From Dysidea avara (taxonomy: Eukaryota > Porifera > Demospongiae > Dictyoceratida > Dysideidae): a stretch of DNA of 64,000 nt. A program made the position numbers and the translations under genes. Shown in pieces: positions 21,198 through 40,782 of the stretch. The notes below the pieces were generated by a model, which was given only the letters and a program-made list of their open reading frames with translations, did no database searches and was not told where the DNA came from. How positions within the stretch are numbered: the stretch's first letter is position 1; each line of letters starts with the position of its first letter. The stretch lies in NCBI RefSeq assembly GCF_963678975.1, contig NC_089275.1, positions 35,193,819 to 35,257,818 on the forward strand. The letters run 5' to 3'.

Positions 21198-21989
21198 TAG
21201 ATTATATGTAGCAACAATAAAATAAAATATTTAATGAAATAATATGCATATATATATGCCCTGAAAAAATTGGTTTGATTTGCCAATTATTTAATATGGT
21301 TGCTATGTTTTAACCAATCAGAATGCAGTATTTTAATGTGTATTTATATGGATAATTATATCAAAATCTTATGCTTATATTTAGCTACAATGCTACCTCT
21401 ACTGCAGGCTTAGTGTTTATATCACCATGCATTCCTGTTATATTCATTGAAAAATCGTGAATACCAATATGCTGTCACAATTCTAAAGCCTAACAGAAAT
21501 CAATGTCTTTTGTCCTAAATAATGCTTTAGAAGATCAAACTTCAAATTTCAGTTTCTGAGTAAGGCAAGGAGCATGCTGCTCTTGTTTTATGTTGAAAGG
21601 ATAATTGGGTACCTTTAAACCCAAACACATTTTTACAAAGTTCATATATACAAGTATAGAGAAGCCCCTAGTAGAGTTTTTTGGGTAATATCGCTCTATA
21701 TATAGTCTTTAATTATTGCATGTACTAATCTTTGACTATCTTCAGGTGTATTTGTAAACACATATGTGTGGGTATTGTTCTAATTGTAGGGAAACATAGG
21801 CTCTTGGGCAGACCGTTTATAGGCAAAACAGACCACTGTATATAATATTATTAATCAATAACTGAAAGTACACAATAACAACTAACTCTTACAACTACAG
21901 TACACAATATTCAGTAATATTACAGGTATATATGCATAAATTACATTATATTACATCATATCACATCATTACATTACATCATTAACTCT

Positions 21990-22088
21990 CCATAGCATTA
22001 TGTAATAATGGCTCTACATAGCATTATGTAATAATGGCTCTACATAGCATTATGTAATAATGGCTCTACATAGCATTATGTAATAACG
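21990..22088. repeat. 32-bp tandem repeat, ~3-4 copies
   Basis: catagcattatgtaataatgg followed by ctcta repeats four times with almost no change, the last unit ending taataacgg. It is preceded by a degenerate ttacatca run. Confidence 0.9.
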
Positions 22089-22275
22089 GCCTAGTTTTTG
22101 AATTTTCATTATATCAATTAAACAATGGACCACGAATCCAATAGAAAGCAACATATGCGTAGCAATTGCAGCCAAAATGTACTGTGTGGAAGAAGAAACA
22201 AAAAATAAAATTTACCATAATTATGTTGTCAGTGTGTGCAGTTGTGCAGTTGCTATGCAACAGCTAGATAATTTG

Positions 22276-22516
22276 TGACCGGATTTGCGAAAATGTACCT
22301 TTCCACACACAAAATTTAACCCATGAACTTTGGGGTTTCATAAGTTTTTGAACATATACCTTATAATTATCCATGAGTGTACAGTAGCTACTATAGTATC
22401 TAGCAGCATTTTGATACTAAGAGCAAGTTTATCAGTGTAAGGAGTCAAGTGTTACACCATTTTGTTTGATGGTATGTAAAATGTGTGGAAAAGGTACCTT
22501 TTCACAAATCTGGTCA
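22276..22516. mobile_element. MITE with TGACCGGATTTGCG / TGTGAAAAGG-type ends
   Basis: The start tgaccggatttgcgaaaatg and the end (ttcacaaatctggtca) are inverted copies over about 35 bp (gtacctt, cacac also shared). 241 bp, non-coding. Related termini occur at 24293-24962, 40541-40782 and 62903-63139. Confidence 0.65.
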
Positions 22517-22718
22517 TTTTAACTCAACTATTCTAAAGAACGTACAGTATGCCAGCTTGTGTATTTTCAAATCAATAGCATTTCCACTATGGAGAAATGA
22601 AGTCATTTGTTATAAAAATGTGAGATGAAAATCCATGGCAAATAAGGCAGTAGACAGCTGGATGAGCCAATAAATCAATATGTACAAAAGTCAGAAGACA
22701 TCAAGAAAATAATCTACA

Positions 22719-22972
22719 CACTATAAAAAAGGATTTTTCATTTTAACAAAGAACTTGTTATCCCTGCTGCAAAAAAACAGCAAACACTTCATTTATTAAA
22801 ATAACAACAGGGAATTTTTGTTGTTGTAACATCATTTCCTTGTTAAAGTAAAAAATTGTCGTTACACTAACAGTCACTTTTTGTTAAAACATCTAGAATG
22901 TTAAAACAGCAATTAACAGTTCTGCTGAAACAACGTATGCTTTTTGTCATTTTTTTGGCATTTTTTACAGTG
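22719..22972. mobile_element. Possible MITE with CACTATAAAAAA / TTTTTTACAGTG ends
   Basis: The 12-bp ends are inverted copies with one mismatch and start CACT, as in CACTA/Chapaev-type elements. The interior is AT-rich with several gttaaa/tttaac inverted words. No clear flanking duplication, so the call is tentative. Confidence 0.4.
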
Positions 22973-23464
22973 CAGGTGCTTACATAAACCATCATAATTG
23001 TATGGGTGATGGTGTCAGATACTTTGATGAAATGAAATGTTAAACAGACAACGAGATACATTGTTATAGATTATACACCAATGACTATGTATAAATCAAG
23101 ACATATTATATTTAATTCCCTTCCTTTGATTTATACTTTTCATACTTATACTGTATGTAGCTAGGTGTTATCCTTTTTTTCGTAAAGCTTCCAACCCAGA
23201 CGATTGACCTTTATTAATTTTGACTATGTAGAATTCCATCAGATCCTACCAGATCAGCAGGACTTAACACAATTCAAGACTGGATCTGCCAACAGTGTGA
23301 TGAATTCATGATTGTTTTTATCATAAATAGAGATGTCAGTTTCATCACTTATATATAGTCATGCAAGATATCATGCCATCAATATTCTTTTATTTTAAAG
23401 GAATGCTTTATTTTAAATAGGTTTATTATTATTATTATTGGTAATACTGTGTAGACCTCTATAC

Positions 23465-23990
23465 TAGAGTCTATTATTATTATTATTATTATTTATTACA
23501 GGTAATTTATAAGGCTAAACAGCCTGTTACACCTGATCAACAGGTAAAAAAAGTACAAGTAGACTAATTACATACATTTATACATAGTGTTAGATGAATA
23601 CTGGTCAATCAATTTCTTAAAATCATCAACTGATGCTGCACATGCTACTTCTTGGGGTAAATTATTCCATGGTTCAGTGCACAGGTCACAACATACATAC
23701 AAGTACAAATTAAATAATTGCTGGTTTTTGTTTGAACTGATCAATCTAATTGGAGTCAATCACATTTTGGGGTAGATCATTCCAGATTTTAATTGCTGAA
23801 GAGAAAAAGGAGTACATATAAGAATCAATCCTTGTCATTGGTTGTATAAATCTCATATTATGACCTCTGGTACTATGTACATTGGATATTGGTGTCAGAA
23901 ATGGATTTGCTGGGATATCAACAAGGTAGTTAATTTGCATCATGCAGTAAAGCAAATTATATCTTAATCGCAGTAAAGCTAAATACATCT
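23465..23990 (-). mobile_element. LINE (non-LTR retrotransposon) 3' fragment, degenerate
   Basis: Minus-strand frames show the end of a reverse transcriptase ORF2: RGHNMRFIQPMTRIDSYMYS then IKIWNDLPQNV (23746-23988), and in another frame EPWNNLPQEVACAASVDDFK (23568-23759). The WN-LP motif followed by a Phe-Lys helix is the usual C-terminus of Jockey/CR1/L2-type ORF2. After the stop the minus strand runs into an AAT-repeat tail (read as att repeats at 23470-23495), a normal LINE 3' end. It is 5' truncated, frameshifted, and carries the WN-LP block twice, so it is dead. Confidence 0.75.
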
Positions 23991-24201
23991 CAGCTCTAGA
24001 GAATAGAATAGCTAAATATGATTGCTCTATTAGAATATCTCGGTCTTCACTGAACAGAAACTGCTAAGCGAGACTAGCGCCTCCCCCTCCCTCTTTCCCG
24101 AAAAGAAATGAAAGTAGAGTTCCATCCGGCGTAGTCAATAGGTACGGCAGTGCAAAAACCTTCTGCTTGATGTTATACGCATACCAGGTTAGCTATACTC
24201 A

Positions 24202-24297
24202 GATGGTACGATTTTCCGTACCATACGCGTATGGCTGTACTGTACGCGTATACGCATATGGTATGTACCATACGCGTATGGTACAAAATACGCATAT
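24202..24297. repeat. Second cluster of ACGCGT palindromes
   Basis: Contains ggtacgattttccgtacc followed by catacgcgtatgg, gtacgcgtatacgc and accatacgcgtatggtac, the same words as 19811-19950. It directly abuts the left end of the inverted-repeat element at 24293. Confidence 0.75.
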
Positions 24298-24962
24298 GTG
24301 ACCAGATTTTACAGAACCGATCCAAATCGCACATCAGGCAAAATCAAACTAACACCACCAGTGGATAGCTACACTATCGTACTACAAGTTTTGACCCTCA
24401 GCACTACTCAAACTACACGAGGCTGGTTTTTACACACGTCTTTTCTGGGTGGTGTGGAGTGCTCAAATGGCGGTTTCAGGCCTTGTGAAGGACCTGGCTT
24501 GGCAAGAGTCAGTGGTGTACTGGTGGACAGCCTTATAATGTTGGCCAGATGTGTTCTCTGTTGATTTTGCTACATATCAGCCACTAAGGAGCCAGCACAG
24601 CCCTGTAATCTCGTGTCTGGACTCCAATCGTGGTCTGCCTCCATTTTGAGGTCTAACTTTTGCCCTCCCCGCCACCCCCCAGCCTCCACCCCCCAGCCTC
24701 CACCCCTTTGTGAGCACTCGTGATACTACTTCGCTCGTCCAACTGCTCAGATTTTCTATCTTATTTGGCGGGAAACTGTACAAGCAGCTACAAGTACTGG
24801 AAGTGGCTTGAAAGGTAACAGATTGATGCATCTTTTGTGTAAATTTCATACGCGTGCTTGCTATCCTTGGAGAGTTATGCTGGCTTCAATTCTTTAAAAC
24901 CGTTTATCTCGGAACTTCTAATGTGCGATTTGGATCGTTTTTCCCAAATCCAGTCACATATG
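24293..24962. mobile_element. Non-autonomous TIR element (~670 bp) with CATATGTGAC ends
   Basis: The left end catatgtgaccag with ccgatccaaatcgcacat returns at the right as atgtgcgatttggatcg and cagtcacatatg, giving about 40-bp imperfect inverted repeats. The interior frames lack any transposase motif. The first bases overlap the ACGCGT palindrome cluster. Confidence 0.65.
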
Positions 24963-25689
24963 GTATAGAACATTTCTATAACTACAGACAGCTGTGGGCA
25001 TTATATGGTTGCAGATTCCCCTGCAGTGATTCCTGGCTATTAAAGTCAAAACAAGGCGGATGTATAACTTACAGCCTGGTCGTACTTTATTGACTGATCT
25101 GTGAAAATCGCCAGCTGGCAGTGTCAGTGCCCTTATTCAAACGCTGTCCGCTGTTTGGTAACCAGTTCAGTGTGACCCGGCAGTTTGAGCCACCCAGCCA
25201 GCGATGAGTACTTCGGTGAGTCAGTAGCTAACAGCGTAAGGTACAATGTTTCACTGCATGATTATACTCCGTAATACTCGGCGATCAACAAATCAGATCC
25301 AAACTTTCCTAAAGGGCAGGCACGATCCGTCACGGATCCGGACGTACTACATTCTGACTCTCTGAGGCAATAGCTACGTAGGCTCAGATATGCCGCAACT
25401 ATTATCAGTGTGTAGACATAGAGTGATCTATGGTCTAGCCGTGGTAGCTACTCAGTAGGCTACTTGTGGCTAGCTAGCAGTCAACGTGAAACTTTACAGC
25501 GGATTGTTATTATTGCGAAGTCCAATATTTCGCGGTAATATTTTCGAGGTAACTAATTTTGCAGATATGCCAAATGTATAATATGAAGGCGAAATTTTTC
25601 AAAGATATAAGGCCAATGAAATTTGATTAGCAGTTTCGCGTCATCGCCCGCATGCCTTTGATACACCCGCATGGAATTTCATTATTGGT

Positions 25690-25770
25690 ATTTCAGATTG
25701 AAATACTCTAATAGAGCAATCACTTTTACTCTAATAGAGCAGTCAGCTATACTCTAATGGAAAAATCACT
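25690..25770. repeat. Triple cluster of the CTCTAATAGAG motif
   Basis: Three tandem copies: atactctaatagagcaatca, tactctaatagagcagtcag and tactctaatggaaaaatcac, about 25-30 bp apart. See the finding on this motif for the other sites. Confidence 0.75.
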
Positions 25771-26047
25771 TGTTATAGATTAGTAACATACTTTAGCTAT
25801 TTAATGCAAGAGTAATCAATGTAGATCTCACTGTTTTTTGGCAGAAATCTTCATGTTTGGGATGTGTGTTGTGCTTTTGGAAAATAATGAATAATGAATA
25901 ATAACCGCCCGCCCGCATCAAATTTTCAAAAATCTGAGCGAGAAACTGGTAATCAAGTTTCATTGGCCTAATCCTTGAAATCTCCCCTCCTCGAAATACT
26001 ACGGTAACAGCTCGTAGTAGCGTATTTTGGGGCACACTTTTGACTTT

Positions 26048-26461
26048 AGGCCACTCCAAGAAAATTCTTCAGTGCTGGTCACTGTAAAGTGCTATAATAA
26101 TAATAAATAATTCCTTGTTTCCTATTTCATTGACCTCAAAAGTAACTACATGCGGGAGGGCGGGCGGTTCATCATCCATTATTCATTATATTAGATATTT
26201 CCACTAATTTTTGAAATTCGTAACTAACTTACAGGTAAGAATACAGTACTAAGAAATATTTAATTTTGAAACTAAGAACCTGAACAGTGAAAAGCTAGCT
26301 AAATGAGCTTTCTGAATACTAAACTAGTTACTGCTATGCCAATCACAGGATAAATAATGAATAATATGTTCAGTTGACAGCAATAATGAATGACCATGCG
26401 GGAAGAGAATCTGCATGTGGGCAGGAAATGGGAAACAATGAATTTTCTTATTAAAGTGGCC
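26048..26461. mobile_element. PIF/Harbinger-like MITE, second copy (TTA TSD)
   Basis: Starts ggccactccaagaaaattc and ends gaattttcttattaaagtggcc, flanked by TTA at 26045-26047 and 26462-26464. It shares the gcgggcggttcatcatcc / CCGCCCGC phrase with the element at 18328-18706. A further partial copy (ccgcccgcccgcatc ... ttggcctaa) lies at about 25905-25972. Confidence 0.7.
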
Positions 26462-26464
26462 TTA

Positions 26465-27885
26465 ACCTAAAACAGCCCATAGCTAGCTAGTGTAATTTTT
26501 AGGGCACACTTTTGGTTTTAACTTAAAACATGATTTTAAAAAAAGTGTATTCTGAGCTACTTTTCACAAGTCACCCACTGTGTTACCGCTGCTACACCCC
26601 TCTGTAGCTGCCAGCTCCCTGAATTTTTGACTGTTTTAGTTAAATGCAAGACACAATATAAAACAATGATCTAGCCTATATTTAAGAAGACAATGCTGAA
26701 CCCAAGCCCTAACCTTCACTTGGATTAGTAGATAAAGCTGAACCCAAACCCAAATTGTGGACTACTAGAATTGTGAGAATTGGTTCCATAGTTAGAGCCC
26801 TCTACAATCTATGCTATCTGGAACCAATGTGAATACCCTTTAAGGGTGCTCTGTATAGTTTGTATAAGGCTTCCCAAGTCACATGGTGAAACAGATTATC
26901 TTTTACGTTGATGGAAATATTATGGTCGTTAATTAGTCTGTGGCTTATTACTGAATTTTTAGCACCTGTGCATTAGGAAACAGGTACGCCCCTTGCTATT
27001 CTACACCCTTATGTTTAAAATAGAACTAGTCTGTCATTTTTCACCAAGGCATGAAAATTTTGGATGAATTTAAAAAATTGTTTGCAGTTTTTTGATAGCA
27101 ACTTCAGGTGACAAATAACATGGAAGTGAAAAGAAAGATTAGTGGCAGTGTTATAGTGGAAGTTGAGTATCCGATGATTGAGAAGCTAAAAGACAAAAAT
27201 AAAAATGCACAATAATTTTTACTGTTTTGTATAGTGTATAATGAAAGTATCAAGGCTCTAGTGTGTAAACTGTAAGACTAGTTCTAGTTTAAAGGGAAAA
27301 TTATAACTCACATTCTACAGCAAATTAGCAGTTGGGTGTGAATAAAGTTTGCTCTAGTGTTAGCTTAAATCCAGTAAGAAAATTCAGTATATTTTCCCAA
27401 ACCATTTGTGAGTTATGGTACTTTCATGGGAGCCGTACATGAACTGTACAGAGCACCCTTAAGTTTATAAAATAATGGAAGTGTGTCAAAAAAAATTAGC
27501 CCGTAGCTAGCATAATTATTTTTAGAGGAGCTAATACATACATGCAATGATGATAGGGTGAAGATTTTGTAGTAAAGGGAGATACAAGTGAAAGTAGCCA
27601 GTGGCAGAGGAAGTAGTTGATGTGAGGGCGGCTGACCAAAGTATAGAATCTCTGGCAGCAAGGGAGTCTGAGGAAAAGCTGTATCCATTCATGATGTCTT
27701 AAAGTTCACCAGGCCACAATTAATTTATAGGTACAATTTGAAGCATTTCAACTAAAATACCAACTTTTTAGTCGAAAGTATATAATAGGCTATTTGCAGT
27801 CAATACTACATCTTTTGGCAAAGTTTTAGCTGTTGACTACAGAGCAAAACATTCAGCGTTTATAAGCAGTACAAAGCAGCCTTTA
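26465..27885. other. Intergenic, no gene recognised
   Basis: Low-complexity AT-rich DNA. A phrase at about 26690-26760 (gctgaacccaagccctaacc) resembles the start of the hairpin repeats at 32458 and 43873. No coding signal. Confidence 0.4.
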
Positions 27886-27888
27886 GAC

Positions 27889-27962
27889 ACTTGGAATAGT
27901 GGTAAGACACCAGCTCTGAAAGTAAGAAGTCAGTGGTTAAATTGCCACTGTAGACAATTTTT
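27889..27962 (+). repeat. tRNA-derived SINE head (degenerate)
   Basis: ggaatagtggtaagacacc resembles an A box, and cagtggttaaattgccactg sits at B-box distance (B-box consensus GGTTCRANYCC). It is too diverged to fold as a functional tRNA and is followed by a T-run and unrelated DNA. Confidence 0.4.
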
Positions 27963-28328
27963 TTCTCGTTTTTAGAGTACTTTTAGGAGCATGTTTTCAG
28001 CCCCACTCTACAATTTCTGAAAGATGATAACATTTTGGGGGGAGAGGGCTAAGCCACCTACCCCCTCCCCTTCCACCGCCTATGAAAGTAGCTGTAATAA
28101 GTGTTGAAAAATTGGTTTATGGCTTCATTTGACTGAAATCATATAAGGTTTTACTCAAAAGGGAACCAGAACTTCCCATGGATTCGCTCCTGAACTACAT
28201 AATATACCTGAACCCATGTTAGGTGTTACCTACACAATGGTGTATTTTGTCCTGTTCTTATGTTCTAAGTGCATATGACTGATGTACTTTGCTACCAAAG
28301 TACAATACCTGTTAAGTAATAATTAACA

Positions 28329-28745
28329 TTGTTCAATTTGTGCAATGCATGCACCTCCTGGCCAATATTGACACCAGTATTGTTTATCACTGGACCCTGC
28401 TACGTATATTATTTGGACCTCAGCATAATTATACATATGGAACTCACGGCTCTCTACCTTCAAAGATGTGTGTTTACCTCCACCCATCAATATTCTTTCG
28501 CCATATTACATCTGTGTGGTGGAATAATCTATACACCTGCTACCATTGTCTCAGGCCCATTTCATCATCACTTCATGTCAGTAATTTCTTACATTGTGTA
28601 TATTGTTCGTTTTGTAAGCATGGTCTTCGTGTGTTTAAAAGTTTCTTTGTAATGTTTATGTTCTTCTTGTTTGTTTTGTAACTTTTTACTCTACTATGGA
28701 ATAATGGCTTTTGCCAAATAGCTTGGAGATAAAATCAAATCAAAT
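28329..28745 (+). mobile_element. Possible LINE 3' end, decayed
   Basis: The plus-strand frame has a FFRHITSVWWNNL stretch reminiscent of the RT C-terminus. The sequence ends ggagataaaatcaaatcaaa at 28725-28745, like a LINE 3' terminus with short repeats. Frames are broken and the match is weak. Confidence 0.3.
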
Positions 28746-29739
28746 TCACTATGTATGTATGTATGATTGCTCTATCATAAGACTAACTCAATCTATTGGC
28801 TGGTGTTGTCAAAGCCTCCACATCTGCGTCCTGTATCCCCTCATTAGGTCCTTGTATGATACCCACATGGGGGTATGTAGGTAGGACAAAATTATGATAT
28901 ACGTAGCTATGTTACATGTCTGCATTATATGTTTTCTGTAGACTGTACAGCTTACCATGCACAACTGGTGCATTTTAACTATACTTATTAGTCTATTAAC
29001 TGCTATGATAGTTAGGCTAAAATAGAAATCTGCAATCCCTATAATTATATTAAACATATTGTTTGCTGTAATGTGCATACTGGATAATAGTGGTGATCCC
29101 ACGCTATGTTTTACAGAAAGCCATTTAATGATATCAACAGAATTTAATAGTTTGTCTGAAGACATGCATAGTGATACTGTAATTTCAGTGGTACTGAGAT
29201 TTAAAGACGTTGATATAGCTTTCACTACATACCAATTGGTCTCAAATATGATTACTGGGACTATATGCACACTTGTCAGCTATAGTTCCTATTACATCAT
29301 CAATTCCTTATTGAGTAGACAGTAATTCTCAAAAATGTCATCTGTTATGGTTTCTATTAAATGACAAAAGCCAGGTTACAACCGCTGATACTATATGATA
29401 ATTTATATGAATACTAGTGCTGGGAAAACAATCAATACATATTATCCTGGTTGGTTTTGTGATTCTTTCACACACAGAAATACAAGGAAAATACTGTATA
29501 CATACTACAGTAGCTGAAATAGTAGCTAGCCACTTGTGATGTTATAAATTATAATCTTGAACAAACATAACTCCGCAAAGCATTATGACATGTATTTCCC
29601 AACTTGACAAAGTTCAAATTTCATTATCATGCTATGATCTCCTTCTGTAACATGAGTACAAGCACATATGTAATAAATAATACATCTGACAGCATGTGTC
29701 TTCTCTGTGGTTACATTGTTCGCGTTTATTATTCCAAAG

Positions 29740-38134
<8,395 letters not shown>

Positions 38135-40540
38135 ATTCATGCATTCCTTTCAAGAATAAAAACAGCTTAGAATATGTTAACAAGTTTGGAATTTACAATC
38201 CCCTCCCCACCATAATTATTAAGTATTGTAGAGTTGTGGTATTTGCATCATTATGGTTATGTCAGCAGTACAGATTTAGACAATATTATTATGCATTTGC
38301 TACGTATTTAAAACATTAACAATTGTGTTTATATTGGTACCCCGCATGGCTGATAAGGTCTGTTATTTGGAATTGCTTAATGGAATACAGCTAATTACCA
38401 ATCTACTTACGTAATACACCACGAACTGTAAAGCTGTTTATTTGTCTACAAAAATGCAGTGGTCCAACTTACAAAGGTCTAGGATTTGATTCCTGATCTT
38501 GACTACGTTTTTCCATACTGACACCTTTTTGTTACATACTTTTTTCAGGTATTCACACTTACTCACTGGTTTTTTGCATGCATCAACACAAAATAATTAA
38601 TCATGCAGCGGGAATGAAGCACTCATTATTAAGAATTTTATAGTAAAGTATCATAGCACATTAAGAGGAACAGGCCAATGTGATGTAAGTTAGTTTGTTA
38701 TTATATTTGTGCTGCGTCTTCTGTTAGAGTATATAGGCTGACAACTTCTCATTTATGACTTTAATCATGATTCTTACATACAAGCTCTAGATATTGCTTG
38801 ACTATTTAAAGCACATCTGACAATTATATATTCAAAACTCTAACCATAAAAATTTGCTAGATCCTAATATTGTATGTTCTGCCTTATAGCTATTCATAAT
38901 CTAATAACTCATATCCACTTTCTATAGTTACTGCTTGAATAAAATACATTATAGAGAATATATTTGCACAAGTAGTCCACAGCAATAAGATATTGGTATA
39001 ACTAAAAGGATTGAGCTATATCAGTTAGTCTACACAGGGGGCCAGGGGCAGATCTAAAGGGATGCAGGGTAGTAGGTAGTTATGTAAAGCTAAGAGTCAG
39101 TCCCCCATGCACATTCAAGCTAAATGCATAGATATGTTTTATGACTGAAATTGTTGACATACAGTAATTTTAAGCACAGATATCTAAATCATCATGTTAT
39201 CTAAGTGGTCAGCATTGATCAAGAGCTGTAGGTAGTGCATTCATATTCCTAGTAGGTTATGTAGCAAAGTGTACCATAGGTTGGTGTTGTAGATACAAAT
39301 GTTTATACTCAAGAGTTGACTAACTGTGGAGGATTCTTAAAAATGATACATGTACTGCCATGGCGACTGTTCTATTAGAGCATTTAACTGACTGCTCTAT
39401 TAGAGTATCTATATCTTTTGCATTTTTTGAGGGGGGGACACACACACATGTACACCCTGTGCTCTCCTCTAGTTCCACCACTGCTATATAGCACACTAAT
39501 GATCCTTTACACAACAGCAATAATAGTAACAACACAAATATGTACATAGGGCATGGACTTACTGCAATGTGGAAATGACAGGAAGCCTGGTTACTTTAGT
39601 TGTGCACGAAACTATTACACTTTCAACTACCTTTGCATACAACTACAACATGCATTATACCTGTATATGTGACTGAATTTGACAAAACAAGGCTTCGACG
39701 CACAAAGCTTTGTTAGGAGATACGGCGATTTTAAGGAATCATTATGTAATTACTTCCCAGTGCCTACAGCTGTGCAAACAAAATTTGCACCAATTATTCA
39801 TCTATTTACCAGCTATCACTGAGTGGGTGTATACATTTCTGATACCCAAAATTTGCCCTGTTTTGGGCAGCTTTTTTCGAGCGGGTAATAATATCACAGG
39901 TGGTAGTAATAGGGTGGGAGGGTGTGTGTGTGGGGGGGTAGTAATAGGGAAACTGAAGGGCAAACTTAATAGAGAGCTACGTATTATGATGTGTATACAT
40001 GCAAGTCTTGTTTTAAGACAATTTTATTTTATAGTGGACTGTAAGAAAGCTAGTTGGATTGTAAGACAATTTTTGAAATCAAAGAGTAGACCATGAAATG
40101 GTGAAAACAGCTCTCTGAAGTTTAGATCTTGAGATACTTTAGTCAAATCCCTGTAGTAAATAGTAAAAGAGTTAAGATGTACAACACGTAAGCATATAAA
40201 AATAATTAACTTTGAGGTTATACTTTTCTGTAGTGCAGTTTATGTAAAAGTTCACAATCACCACTACAACTAGCCAAAAGTCAATGCAACTAGCTTTTTG
40301 GCCACAACTAACTCTTTTTAGTCCCTGATGTGTATATACTGTAAAGACGCTCTGAATGTAATTACATGTATGTAAATTATCCTGGATTTTATGGACTTTT
40401 GCCAATATCATATTGGCAAAGGTCAATAAACTCCAAGGGCAAATTCTGATTATAGAGCTACCTGACAGCCTTAGCTTGTATGCCACAATTGCTTTCATCA
40501 TTAATTTTGATGAAACTGCATTATATAACATATACAAATT
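38135..40540. other. 3' flank of gene copy 2, duplicated from or with copy 1
   Basis: Non-coding. Blocks align with 695-1830 (see that entry). A facing pair of the dispersed motif lies at 39362-39412 (gactgttctattagag and gactgctctattagagtatc). A third site begins tatatgtgactgaatttg at 39665 and looks like a single end of the TGTGAC element family. Confidence 0.5.
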
Positions 40541-40782
40541 TGTGACTGAATTTTGGAAAATCACCCACATGGGCGCGCTTGAAATAATTAGAATTTTCAT
40601 GTTTAGTGGATTGCTAATAAGGGCAGAGCACAGTTTTGAAAATATTTCAAGTAATTTGAGGTATTGAGAATGGCTTAAAATCATCGACAAGTAGATTTGC
40701 ACTATAAAGTTTGTGATTTGATCATTAAATATTTTAGGCGTCAAATGTGCCCATAAGGGCGATTTTCAAAAATTCGGTCACA
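40541..40782. mobile_element. MITE of the TGTGACTGAATTTTGG family, copy A
   Basis: Starts tgtgactgaattttggaaaa and ends in its reverse complement (ttttcaaaaattcggtcaca), with inner inverted words cccacatgggcg / cccataagggcg. Copy 1 of the duplicated flank (about 1820-1860) lacks the element, giving a natural empty site. Confidence 0.8.

Noticed and set aside
25204..25216. ATGAGTACTTCG followed by gtgagt, like a first exon
   Set aside because: Four codons only and no continuing exon; too little to call.
28809..29270. 153-codon minus-strand frame before the ROCO gene
   Set aside because: No family signature, hydrophobic AT-driven composition, overlapped by an equally open plus frame.
40172..40744. 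190-codon minus-strand frame
   Set aside because: Covers most of a MITE and its flank; composition and absence of splice partners argue against coding.
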